From positions 608,888 to 672,887 of the forward strand of contig JANPWX010000126.1 of NCBI GenBank assembly GCA_024734555.1: 64,000 nt of DNA. Direction: 5' to 3'. Under the pieces are notes generated by a model, which saw only the letters and a list, made by a program, of their open reading frames with translations, made no database searches and had not been told where the DNA came from. Within the stretch, counting starts at the first letter, position 1. The number at the start of each line of letters is the position of its first letter. Below are positions 1 to 10,041 of the stretch, piece after piece. A program made the position numbers and the translations under genes. The DNA is from Trochalopteron elliotii (Eukaryota; Chordata; Aves; Passeriformes; Leiothrichidae).

Positions 1-56
1 GGAAGGGAAAAGGAAAGGAGAAAAAAAATTTAAAAAAAAGGATTTGAGAAAGGAAG

Positions 57-265
57 CGCGGCGCTTTCAGGCTGCTGAATTTTGCAAATAGCAATTAACG
101 CGCATTAATCCTGGTGTCAGCCCGGGGGGATCCCGGGGCTGCGGTCAGGAGGGTGCCGGGCCGGCCCCGGTGATCGCGGCTCCGCTGGCAACTTGCTACC
201 CCCCCCTCTCCTTGCTCCTTTCCTCCTTCTCTGCCCGGCTCCGGCCGCTGTTCGCCATCACTTCG
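57..265. promoter_or_regulatory. CpG-island-like segment at window start
   Basis: Nineteen CpG dinucleotides fall in about 210 bases, whereas most of the window has one or none per 100 bases. The segment is GC-rich with CCGG and CCCGGG runs, and it also holds an AT-rich patch with homeobox-like ATTA cores around 95-108. In vertebrates such unmethylated-looking clusters usually mark promoters or first exons. No start codon in a long open frame, convincing splice donor or TATA box could be tied to it, so whether transcription starts here, to the left of the window, or not at all is unknown. The left side (1-50) is a purine-rich low-complexity tract. Seen: CpG density. Inferred: promoter proximity. 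Confidence 0.55.
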
Positions 266-1892
266 GGCAAGTCAAATGTTTGTTTGGGGTTTTAATTGGC
301 TGCAAAAATATTTCTGGCGTGTTGGGATGGTCCGGCATTGTTGTGAATGGTGGAGCTTCCCCCCTCCCGCCCTCCTTCCTCCCACTCCCCCCTTCCTCCA
401 GCTCGGGAGTTTGTGTTTGCATTGCCAAAATGTTACTTTATCTGTCTCCGGAGATTGTTAGCAAATGGCTAGTGTTTGACATTTTGTGGAAAAGAGATGT
501 TTAAATGGATAATAATCCCTCGGTTGTAATTCCCATTTTTGAAGTAATTGAACAAATTCTTCATCTCTTGTTGACTGTACATATTTTTCTGGTGTTAATA
601 GGCTGGCAAAAAATATTGCTTGTCTAACTTATTACAAACAATATTTGCTGAGCAAATACTGCCTGCCTTGTCTGAGCTAAGTTAAGCAGAGCAGGAAATT
701 TAATATTTTCAGAGGGGCATTGACAAACTATGACTTTGGCTTTTGATTTTGGTTTTGTGTACGAGGGGAAGAAGTGAGTTGTGGAGAGGAAGCACCTCAG
801 AAGTTGCTTGTTGGGTGTAATAACTTGAATTCCCAGTGAATATGAGCACTCCTGCTGCTTTTGTCCACTTTCTTCGACACACCATGGTGGAAACGTGGGC
901 AAAGTTTTGGGTGCTCTCCCTACTTTGGATTTCCTGCCACTTGTGTATCTGCTAACCTGTGTTACAGCAGTGAAAAGTTCTGCGCGGGCTGATGAATGCT
1001 CTGATTAGCCCTGGGATCTTTAATGTCTTTGGCTCAGACTGAGAGGTCCCATTTTGTCCATGGGCTTTGCTGCTCCCCAGCCACCCCTCCTGCCAGGCAG
1101 GCCTCTGGTGGCACCCTGCTTGTTGGGAGCTTTTTGCCTGTAGGACCAACTCCTCAGAGTCCCAGGGATGGTCCCTGTGCGCCCGTGGAGGTGTCAGCGG
1201 TGGCCTTGGCCACCTGCCCTGGTGTCAGGACCCTTGCTGGGGGAGCCAGGGCTTCTGCTCAGCAGGGACATTTAGCCCAGTGGTCCCTGAGCAGCTCTGG
1301 GTGTGCAGGTGCTAGAGAGGGAAGAAGGTTTGTGTTTGCTGGGTGATGGCTGTTCTTTGGCTTTTTGCGGTGTCATTTGTGGGGTGTTGTCCTAACAGGA
1401 AAGCCAGCTACTTTGTGTATGCAGAACTGATAATGAGCGAGCAATCTGCTTTTGTGTGCCTCTAAACCAAGCCCTAGACCTGTCTGTATAACCCTTTTTT
1501 TTTTTTTTTTCCTTGGGCATGCTCTTAGTCAAATATGCATCAGCAGATAGGTCCAATTAAACCCCTGAGTCTCTACTGAGCTGTCAGGGAAGAAAGTAAA
1601 ATTCATCTTCCTGCAGAAATTTTCTCCCATGATGAGCACATTATCAGGAAATAGAATTCAAATGATAGTGCAGTCCCTCCAGGCTGACGGGGAAAACTCT
1701 GGGCTTTTCACATGGGGTGAGCCTTGTTATTGAATCACCCAAACCTTGATAATAAGGTACACAAGGTTAGAAAATGACCTTAAATATCTGCCACCCCAAG
1801 GTACTTCTGTTTGTGGAAGCACTTCTGGTTTTTCTTTAAAAAGAAAAAAAAAACCCACCAAGATGATCCACTTTAAAATTCTTGCAAAAAAC
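266..1892. other. Unique non-coding DNA, no gene seen
   Basis: The open frames here are short and have no recognisable domain. The only low-complexity item of note is a 16-base T run at 1495-1510. Positions 1020-1330 are locally GC-richer but CpG-poor and look like ordinary isochore variation. The stretch follows the CpG-rich start and could be the first part of an intron, but no donor site was identified. Confidence 0.6.
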
Positions 1893-2053
1893 TTCAGTAC
1901 CACCTGAAGTTAACCCATTTCTACTACATTTATCAACATGTACTAGAATGCTTTCCTGGAATTAACTGATTTCTACTGTATTTACCAACATGTAGGAGAA
2001 CACCACCTGAAATGACCTGATTTATACTGTATTTACCAACATGTTAGAAAACT
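1893..2053. repeat. Three-copy tandem repeat, 51-52 bp unit
   Basis: Three diverged copies of a 51-52 bp unit lie head to tail. The best-matching core is the AT-rich stretch ending in CAACATGT, starting at 1917, 1969 and 2020, which gives periods of 52 and 51. Copies 1 and 3 share an ACCACCTGAA-type left part, which copy 2 shows in altered form. Copies 2 and 3 are closest in the core. No mobile-element ends are visible, so this is best called a small minisatellite or local segmental triplication. The open frame that begins at 2105 lies outside it and has no recognisable product. Confidence 0.8.
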
Positions 2054-3327
2054 GCTTGTGTGCCCCTCTGCAACCATGGTGGTTGACCCCTCAGAGGGAA
2101 AAGTGTGAACAGAATTCACCTGTTTCACACCAACCTGATGTGTTACGTTCAAGGTTGTGTTCTTGGACATAATGATGGTGTGCATTTCCTAAATCCCTGT
2201 AAAACTAGAAAGAAGAAAATACTCTACACTGGGTGGATTTTTTCCCTGCAACACTGCCTTGGATCGTGGGTGATGTCTGGCAGATGTGATGCAGCAGCAG
2301 GGGAAGGGGATGGTTAAGGCAAAAGTACTTTAAAGCAGTATATGCCCATGTAAATGACTGAAATGGCAGGGTCATTTTGTGTGGTGTGGAGCTCTGTTCT
2401 CTGGTGAACTTGACTGCAACAGGTGGTTTTCTTCTGCTTTGGAGGAAATCTGTATTTTGGTGTACATTGGTTTTTTAAGAGGATTTAAAATCTGCTGTAG
2501 TGTTTTTTAAAAAATAAATAAGAATTGAAACCTTCTATACTCATGAGTGGGAAGAAAGTGTAGAAGTGAGTACATGGCCTAGGGACAGTACTGAACTAAG
2601 AAAGTATTTTATTTAATTTTTTTAATCCTAAAAGGAGTTTTGTTGGATATGTGGTAGCTCATTGTGGTGTTCTAGGTTGGTTTGTTTCTTGATGTTACAG
2701 TGATCTCTGATTATGTTTAATAGACTAACTAAGCCTTGGGTTTCCCCTTGGAAATGATGTTTCTCAGTGTTTGGGTAGAACTCAATGATAGAATCATTTG
2801 GGAGAGGTAAGGTGGTTTTTGGTTTGTTTTTCTTTGTATCTGACCATGTTGTGAATTCCCCTTCCCTACTGAAGCAAAATCTCACGGCTGGTGTTCCTGT
2901 AAATAAAGGGTGCTTTCTAGAATAAATATATGTATTCTTCCCTTGTGTTGACCTGGGAGTATGAGCAGCTAGGGTTAATGCTGACGGATGGCTTTGAGGT
3001 CTCCTTTAGCTCTCTGGTGTGAATTTTAAGCATTTTGGATTTTAACTCATGTGGCAATGTTTCCTTTGGCAGTTGTCATCTGAAAATCAAGTGTCTTGTT
3101 TCGGCGATACTTGTGACTTGACTTATGTATCTCCTATCCTACCATCTTCCAAATAAAGACCGAGTTGATAATATACATATATTTTAAATTAAGTAAAAAA
3201 GAAAAAGCCCCACAGACACACAAGCAGCAGCCTCTTTCTGTGTATAAGAAATTAAAACTTCTTTCTCTTCCTTCCCCTGGATCTTCCTGTAGAAATCCAG
3301 CTCAGGTTTCACGCAGGTTACAGCTGA

Positions 3328-3348
3328 TGTGTGTGTGTGTGTGTGTGT
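3328..3348. repeat. (TG)n microsatellite
   Basis: There are ten and a half uninterrupted TG units. The tract lies in otherwise unremarkable non-coding DNA and is likely length-polymorphic. A shorter interrupted GT-rich tract is found about 600 bases to the right. Confidence 0.95.
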
Positions 3349-4742
3349 TAGTGGTGTTTTGGTTGGGGTTTTTTAGTACCCAGCCACTCACCACGACTTT
3401 GGACTTAACCTGGAAATGTAGTTTGTTCTGACCTCGTGGCTCGAGGTGGTCAGTGGGACTGTCAGCTGCTGGAAAACACCATCGGGTGCTGGTGCTGGTG
3501 CTGCCCAGGAGATGGTTGCTGTGCCAGGGGTCAGGAAAGCTGATGGGGCTGAGGGAAGGGGGATTTCTCCCCGCCTTCCGAAATGAATGGTATGGATGTG
3601 AGCATGTGTGTATATTCATTACGTTCAGATGAAGCTGCTAATTATTCTTGAAGGTGATTGGTGAATCAGAGCGAGAGAATCTAAATGAGTGAGTCGGTAG
3701 TTGAGGGCTCTCTCTGATCATAGCTGTTCCTTTCAAGTATGAAAAACAGCGCTAAAAGGGAACTTCATCAGAATGTTAATGAATGCGATCTTTGAGAGCA
3801 ATTGTTCTCCCAAAGTAGTTGAAAAGACAAGGGGTTGTGTTTTCTTCTTGGCTGTTGTTTATCATTTTTACAGATTCCAGCAAAGCTTTGGAGCTCTGAA
3901 TGGAAATTTTAACTTTCTTGCAGGGCGTGTGTATGTGTGTGTATGTGTATGGGTTTTTTTGGGGAATGTTTAACCTGTTTATAGAATCCTGTGGAGAATC
4001 TGTGCTCAGATGTGTGTGGAGTGATGTGTAGAAGCAGATCCCCGAGCTGAAAAGGGGCAGACCTTGGCTCGGTGCACGTGGTGTTGAAGTGGAGATGCTG
4101 CCCTTACAAGCTGAGCTGGGGCCCAGCTGTGCCCTAAGGAGATTAATGCTTTACCCACTCTGACTGTTTGTACCCAGAGGTCTGGCACTGCTGCCTCGCA
4201 GTCCCTTCTCTGCTGTTCGTGCCTCAGTGTAGCAGAGTTTAGAAAGCCTATTGCTCCTAGTAGACTTCTGGACAAAATCCATAAGTTCTCCAGCTGTCAT
4301 CTTGATAAGGCTGTTTTCACATGTGTGCTGTGCACTGTCCTGTTACTGTTGCTCTGATCTCTCATTGATAAGAAAAGCAATGTATTTAACTGCAGTTTCC
4401 TGTTCCAGAGGTTTTGTGCTAGCTCCACTGACCCAGCAATGTAACTTCTGATTTGTCACCATCTCTCTCTGTGCCTACTTTGCAGCTTAGACTTGTCCAT
4501 AGCTAGCTTATGTTTTAAAACAAGTTTCTAGATATTTAAGTATTTTTTTCCTTCTACTTAATTGTCAAGTGATGGTGTATCAAGCTAGTGTTTCTGATGG
4601 CCAGTTATTCCTCTTAAAATGTGCTTTTAACCCCAGGAAAGCTAATGATTTTCTGGATGGTGCTCTAAAGGCTCTAAATGCCTTTTGGTTTTTCTGAAGG
4701 CTTGCTAGTCTCCATTGATTTGTTCTCCTAGCTGTGATTTTC

Positions 4743-4770
4743 TTTTTTTTTTTTTTTTTTTTTTTTTTTT
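4743..4770. repeat. 28-base poly-T tract
   Basis: This is the longest homopolymer in the window. On the minus strand it reads as a 28-base poly-A and could be the tail of a retroposed copy whose body would lie to the right (4771 onward). No AATAAA signal, target-site duplication or recognisable body was found there, so a simple slippage tract is equally likely. Confidence 0.9.
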
Positions 4771-7400
4771 GCATCTTGTCTGAAGCAGGTACTGAAGGTA
4801 TCTTTGTTGTTGCTGTTGAGGAATCAGAGGGGGGAGAGCTCTGGAAAGCCTGAAGTGTCTGCTCAGTTGGGCAAGGTGCTGAGGCGAGCAAGGTTCCCTG
4901 CAAACCATGGTTGAGTGGTGGGTTGTGGTAAGGAAGGATCCAGCTCTTCTGCTGGGATAGGGATTTCTCTGCCTCATCAGCAAAACCTGCCAGGATTAAA
5001 AGAGTGATGGGGTGCTTGGCAAGTACAGCCCCTGCCTGGGGCCATCCCTGCAGCCAAGGTCAGGGCACCTTTAGTGCACATGAAGTGGCTGCAGGGGTGT
5101 TGGAGAGAGGAAATTGCTTGGTAATCCCAACCGAGCTCAGGGGTCACCCTCATCCCTACCTGAGGTTTCATTTTTAACTCAAATTGCCCTTGAATCTGTT
5201 CATCTGGTTGTTTTGAAAGAGTTTTAAATATCCTACCAATTTTTCCAAAATAGTTTCCCGTAGTATAACTGCTCGGGCTTTCTTGAGGACTCTGAAGCTT
5301 GGGGCAAAACATGAGGTGAAGTTTGCTGAAATGTCAAGCAGACCAACCATCACAGAGAAATTCAAAAGATATGTTCAGTTTTAAAATTAATAAAAATGTG
5401 TAATATTAAAAAAATAAGGTACTCTATATTGCACAGGTAAGATTTTTTTTTTTGGTAATAAAAGGGATATAATAGAGTTAGTGTTCCACTTCACTCAGGT
5501 AGTAAATGTTTACTCGCCGTAAACAAGTGCCTTTGACTTCATGCCTAGTAAGAACTGAAAACTACTGTCCTCTCAGTGTGCTAAGAAGACGCACTTTTTA
5601 TCGTTTATCTCAGTTGTTTCTCAGAATGAGACTGACTGTCACAATGTTACTTTCTGGGAAAATAGCAGTGAAGAAGGGAGCTGGGTAGGATGAGATCAGC
5701 TTTGGTGTTTCTTCTTGTTTCTTTGGTAGATCCCTGCTTGCACTGCAAAAGGGCTGATGGTCATGCATCTGCACTTGTGAAAAAACTCATTTCAGTACAG
5801 AGATGCAGTACTGTGGCTGGAGACACGTTGATAGAAAGGTTTTAGAGTGGTTTGGTTTTTTCCCCTTTCACTTCCCTGCTTTCTTTGGGTGAGGTGTGAA
5901 ATTCTTTAGGCACAGCCTCAGCAGGCTGCTCCCCTGTGCCAGGCTTTGAATGCACACAGATCCCAGACTTGTGTGCACCTTGTCTGGGTGGAGCATTGTC
6001 AAAATTTGCTTATTGCTTCAGCTTCTCCAATGTCTGGGCTTTATCCTGGTGGCACAGGTTGTAGGAGTGTTGTGTAGTTTGTGGTGCTGCAGAGAGTACT
6101 TGAGAGGGAACAGTATCAGCAGAACTGAAATGCTGTTTCCTGCTTGATGCAGTTTTTGTTTTGTTGGTTTTTTTTTTAATAAAGATTTGAAATACAGTGT
6201 GTGGGGTGTGCATCTTGGTATCGGTTGTAGGTGAACATCCAGCTCTAAGTGAGAACAATTTCCAATTCACTGCACTTTAATGCCTCCAGTTTATCATGGT
6301 AAATGTATAAAAGAGTTTTATGTAGGTGAAGTGGCTCTTTCTGTTTAAATATCTCCTGGCTCTACCATGTTTAGCACGATGGGGGCTCTGACTGTTCCAG
6401 CCACGCTCTTCAGAGAGAAAAGGGTTGGAGCACAGTGTTACCAGCCCTGGTCCATCTCCTTGAGAAATAGTCTCTTTTTCAAAACTAATGAACTATTAAG
6501 AATACTGCTCTGATGCTGAAAGGAGAATCAGCCTTTAGTTTCTTAATCCAGAAGCTAACATGGAGGCAAGGGTTAACCAGCTCCCGAGCCGCCCAGGCAA
6601 AACCGGCCTGTGTGTAGTTGTTGGTCCAGTTCCTCTGGTGCAAGAGTTGTGAAAGCTGGGCAGGTACAAACTGCACCAGCTGTGGAGCTCCCTCCTGCAC
6701 CAGCCAGGCCAGCAGTGTGGAGCCCCAGAGACAGGCAGAGAGGTGTGTGTCACCCTTTGCAGCTTAATTATTTTGTACTGAGTGGCTGGATGTGAAGTGC
6801 AGAATTACCTGGCTACCAGGAGCACAGGGGCAGCTGTGTGCACAGTGCTTGGATGATCCAGGATGAATGGAGAGTGTTTCCTTTGTAGCTCTGCCTTGCT
6901 TCGAGCCAAAAAGGGACTGAACTTGAACAAAAGTTGCATCTGCAAGGTCAGTGGTTGGCATGGATAAGGGGATTGAAGGGATCAAAATTATTTCCCTGCG
7001 CCACTGGCTGCAAAACATGGGCTTATGGCACCATTCCTGTCTCTCCCTTTGTGCTCAGAGCAAAGCTTTTCTAATCTTGTGCTGGCTATCTATAGTGCCA
7101 CACAAACGTGGCAATTTGAAGTTAAATGTTCTATTTTGAGGGCTGCCGTGCACGGTCGGCAGGGCAAGGAGCTGTGCTTGGGCTCCTCTCCTCTGCCCAT
7201 AGCCTGCCTTGCTCTCTCCTCTGCACAGGTTGTCATAGAGAGGAATTTAGAAAATACATATGCATGGTGCACTTGTGCCTGTAATCTGAATGTGAAGCTT
7301 ATAGTGTTCGTGGTTTGATATCATTCTGCTACCTTGCCCTTCAACAGATGTTCTTTCTAGCTTCATAAAAATAAGACAGTAATTGTTTGGTGTTTTGCTT

Positions 7401-7415
7401 CCCCCCCCCCCCCCC
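7401..7415. repeat. 15-base poly-C tract
   Basis: An uninterrupted run of fifteen C residues sits in AT-leaning DNA. The opposite strand is poly-G and could form a quadruplex. Long C runs are uncommon compared with A/T runs, and sequencing errors in run length are frequent at such sites. Confidence 0.9.
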
Positions 7416-7597
7416 AGTTTTAAATATGGATTGATTCACTCTGATGCTAGGGTGTCCCTGACCTAACCTGTACTTAATGACGAGATGCTCAAGTTAGGAG
7501 GAAGTGTGCAGCTCAAGTTGGGAAACAAATGGTAATTCAGAGCTGGTGGCTGCTGAAGGACACCAAGCTCATTCCTTTAACCCCTCCTGTTGCTTAG

Positions 7598-7667
7598 TGA
7601 AGCTGCAGCTCCTTCCCTGGGAGCTCTTATTTGTAGAGAGGAGCAAAAATCCCCTCAGAGTTTCAAG
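7598..7667 (+). other. Candidate cryptic or alternative exon
   Basis: A pyrimidine-rich acceptor with TTGCTTAG ends at 7597, and a donor of the form CAAG/GTAAGC follows at 7668. The 70-base interval between them is free of stop codons in two of three forward frames. It has no recognised protein motif. Acceptor-donor pairs of this quality arise by chance in long introns, so this is a lead, not a gene call. Confidence 0.2.
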
Positions 7668-8325
7668 GTAAGCAATGTCTCTAAGCTTACAATGACATCA
7701 AGTGCATCAGGTAATAAAATGCATTATTGCTGCTGATGTTTTGGTGGCTCTTAAATGTCTCTCTGTGGAAGAGGATGTGCAGCCTCTTAACTCCATTTAG
7801 CCTGAGCACATACCTGCACTCAAGGGGAGTGAGACTCTGGATGGTGTGCAGCTAAGAGATGTTTATGGAATCAGTCAAACTTGATATAAAATAATTATGA
7901 TGTTTTGACATCTTGTTAATAACTTGCAGCCATTGCAAGAAATGGAATTATGGCGTTCTCAGTCCTTGATGGAACCTTGGCATTTCTTTCAGATTGTAAA
8001 ATTAAAGAAAAAATGTGAAAGCCATTAAAATAGTTGGATGTGGTGCCTGGGAAAAATGATGGGCTGCTTAATTGAAAAAGTGCTTCATTCCAGTTGAAGT
8101 TCATTCCAGTTCAGTTCTGCCTATTTCCTTGCATCTGTAATGGAGAAGGAAAAGGGTTGATTCCCCCAAAATCTGTCTTTGAGAGTGTTTTGGGTGTCGC
8201 TTGGTTCTTCATCTTATCTGTGAACGAAGTGGAAGGAAATCCTAGCGAGCATTAGACATGAGAGAAAAGTCTTGTCACCTGTAATGACTAAAATCCCCTG
8301 AAGTGTTGCCAGCGTGTACTTTAGG

Positions 8326-8345
8326 AATCATATAATTATATGATT
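8326..8345. repeat. 20-base perfect palindrome
   Basis: The 20 bases are their own reverse complement, with an AATT centre and alternating TA/AT. It could extrude as a cruciform or bind a dimeric factor. It may instead be a decayed LINE CR1 end, because CR1 elements terminate in short repeats of this general composition and the 40 bases to the right loosely resemble the neighbouring CR1 segment. That resemblance is too weak for a repeat call. Confidence 0.85.
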
Positions 8346-8441
8346 ATTGAAAGAGACATAAAAGACCTCATGGCAAAAACCTTAGAAAGGGGGAGGGAGG
8401 GGATCCGTATGCAAATGAAGATATGCAGAATTTGCTGTCTC

Positions 8442-8453
8442 TTTTTTTTTTTT
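8442..8453. repeat. Poly-T tract, 12 bases
   Basis: A short T run ends in CCC and AG. It lies a little right of an octamer-like ATGCAAAT at 8409-8416. Both are common in AT-rich introns and neither implies a function alone. Confidence 0.8.
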
Positions 8454-8679
8454 CCCTAGTTATTTTTCAGTCCAAAGCTCAGTAATTGCTTTTATGGGGA
8501 TTACTTAATAAAACTGGGGCATGCAAAGGAGGGAGAAATTGTTTATGCCGAGTCACAGGGCTGGCTTGGAGTCCTACAGAGTTGGAGTAAAAATGGATTT
8601 TTAAAAGTAAAACTGCAAAGTGGGTTTTGTGCTAAGAGAAAACAGCTATTTGTTGAAATGTTATCCTACAATAAAAGTG

Positions 8680-8805
8680 TTTTGTGGTCTGGCGGTTAAG
8701 CAGAGGGGTCCGGAAGTTGAGATAACGGGGTTTTCTTTCTGACTCTGCCACAAGTTTCCTCTCTCCGAGCTCTGGGCAAGTCCTTTCATCACTGCCTGTG
8801 TCACC
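8680..8805 (+). mobile_element. MIR-like ancient SINE relic
   Basis: The segment follows the order of a MIR element from memory. A tRNA-derived head with GCGGTTAAG lies near 8692-8700, then a CTGACTCTGCCAC-type block near 8739-8752, then GGGCAAGTC near 8774-8782 followed by a CTTTCATC stretch. The copy is clearly diverged and lacks the 3' part. MIR elements are non-autonomous SINEs that spread in early amniotes, so a relic in a bird would be old. A repeat-library search would settle the family. Confidence 0.55.
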
Positions 8806-9464
8806 CTGGCCGTGCCATTGCTGGGGTACCTGGTGGGAGCTGGATGTGCCACTCAGGGAAACTCCTGTCACCCCATGACGTGACGGAACTGTCTCCAGCC
8901 TGACGTGGTGCTGTGCTTGTGTAGGAGGTGCTGGGAGAGCCTCTGATGTCAAAATCTCCTTGTACAAACTCCTGGGGAAATGCTTCTCCTCTGCCCCACA
9001 CCAGGTGTGTGAGAGCTTTTCCTGTGGCATGTCCTGAGCAGTGCCATGCCCTGCTCTGGGCGCTGCTGATGGTGCAAAGGCAGCCTGAGATTTTCCTGAG
9101 CTCTAGTTGTCCTCTCAGACCTAAAATACAGGCCTTGACTCCAGGCTCCTTAAGTTCCCCTAAGCTTCATCAGTCCTTCCTAATGCTCTGGATTTACAGT
9201 CTTGCTTCTCATAGCAGCACTCGTTGATGCATTTACTAGGAAACTCTCCTGATGCAGAGCAGACATATCTCAAGAGGGGTTTTGTTGCAAGATAGGCAAA
9301 AACCACCTTCCATTTTTTTCTCAGGCTTAATTAAGCACTTGGTGCATTAAAAAAAAAAGGAAAAAAACCACGAAACCCTGTCATACTGCTAAGAGTGTTG
9401 AGTTACTGAATGTTTTGCAAGATCTCCCCAGGAAAAAACAGCACCACTTACTCTGGTATTCTAG

Positions 9465-9665
9465 TTTGGCGCCGAGTAGTACAGAGTTGTGATACGACTT
9501 TGCTGCTGTGATTTTTAGCTGAAAATGACAATGGTTTTCCAACCAGATGGATTTTATAACTTGCCTGCCATCAGCTCATCCATCAAACTCCGCAGAGATC
9601 TGTACATTCGTGTCAGTGTGCACATGGCAATGTTGTTGATTACATCAGACAAACTGATAACTCTC
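9465..9665. promoter_or_regulatory. Candidate conserved non-coding element
   Basis: The segment keeps five CpGs, including a GGCGCC at about 9468-9473, in a CpG-poor neighbourhood. It has a balanced, non-repetitive texture unlike the flanking T-rich DNA. A forward frame from 9525 is open for 127 codons, but its second half runs into GC-rich filler and shows no domain. Function as an enhancer or other conserved element is inference only. Confidence 0.25.
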
Positions 9666-10012
9666 TTGGAGCCCTGTTCCCACTCCCTGGGCAGCCCCTG
9701 GGGTGGGTTTGGCAGTGAGGGGAGTGGGTGGGGGTTTGTTCTCAGCCTGTCCCTGTGGGTTCTGGCTGGCAGTATGGAGCTGAGCTGTGTCCCAGCTCCT
9801 GTCCATGGCTCTGGAGGTGGCTGCAGCTGCAGGATCTGTGTAACTTGTGGATACAGGGGAGTGGATACAGGCTCTGGTGTTTCCAGTTTATTTTGGGAAA
9901 AGGAGTAATAGAACACAGGTGGGAGCCTCTGGGCTGCACAGGGTCTGTAACTTGATTTCACACAGCTCTTGCATACTCATACGTGACTTTCCTTCCACGT
10001 CGCTGGATGACG

Positions 10013-10041
10013 CTAAGTCACACAGAGTGTGTGTGACTTGG
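10013..10041. repeat. Short inverted repeat (hairpin)
   Basis: AAGTCACAC at 10015-10023 pairs with GTGTGACTT at 10031-10039 across a 7-base loop. One wobble pair and one C-G pair extend the stem outward, giving about 11 pairs. The stem is too short for a typical microRNA precursor and no repeat family was recognised. Confidence 0.75.

Larger units (their letters stand above)
2054..7400. other. Unique non-coding DNA with simple repeats
   Basis: No gene is recognised. The stretch is AT-leaning and contains a TG tract (3328-3348), an imperfect GT/ATGT-rich tract (about 3926-3949), a GGTGCT triplet repeat (about 3486-3502) and a 28-base T run (4743-4770). Short open frames on both strands lack domains, codon bias or splice context. 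A donor-like CAG/GTAAGA occurs at 5434-5442 without a convincing acceptor close upstream. Confidence 0.6.

Noticed and set aside
5431..5442. Donor-like CAG/GTAAGA
   Set aside because: No convincing acceptor within about 250 bases upstream.
8320..8380. Possible CR1 tail around the 20-base palindrome
   Set aside because: Only a loose resemblance to the CR1 end; the diagnostic GTCCAACC-type block is missing, so not called as a LINE.
8409..8416. Octamer motif ATGCAAAT
   Set aside because: A single 8-base match in AT-rich DNA is expected by chance.
9680..9700. CTCCCTGGGCAGCCCC resembling a CR1 internal phrase
   Set aside because: The match is limited to a GC-rich phrase and the surrounding sequence does not follow CR1.
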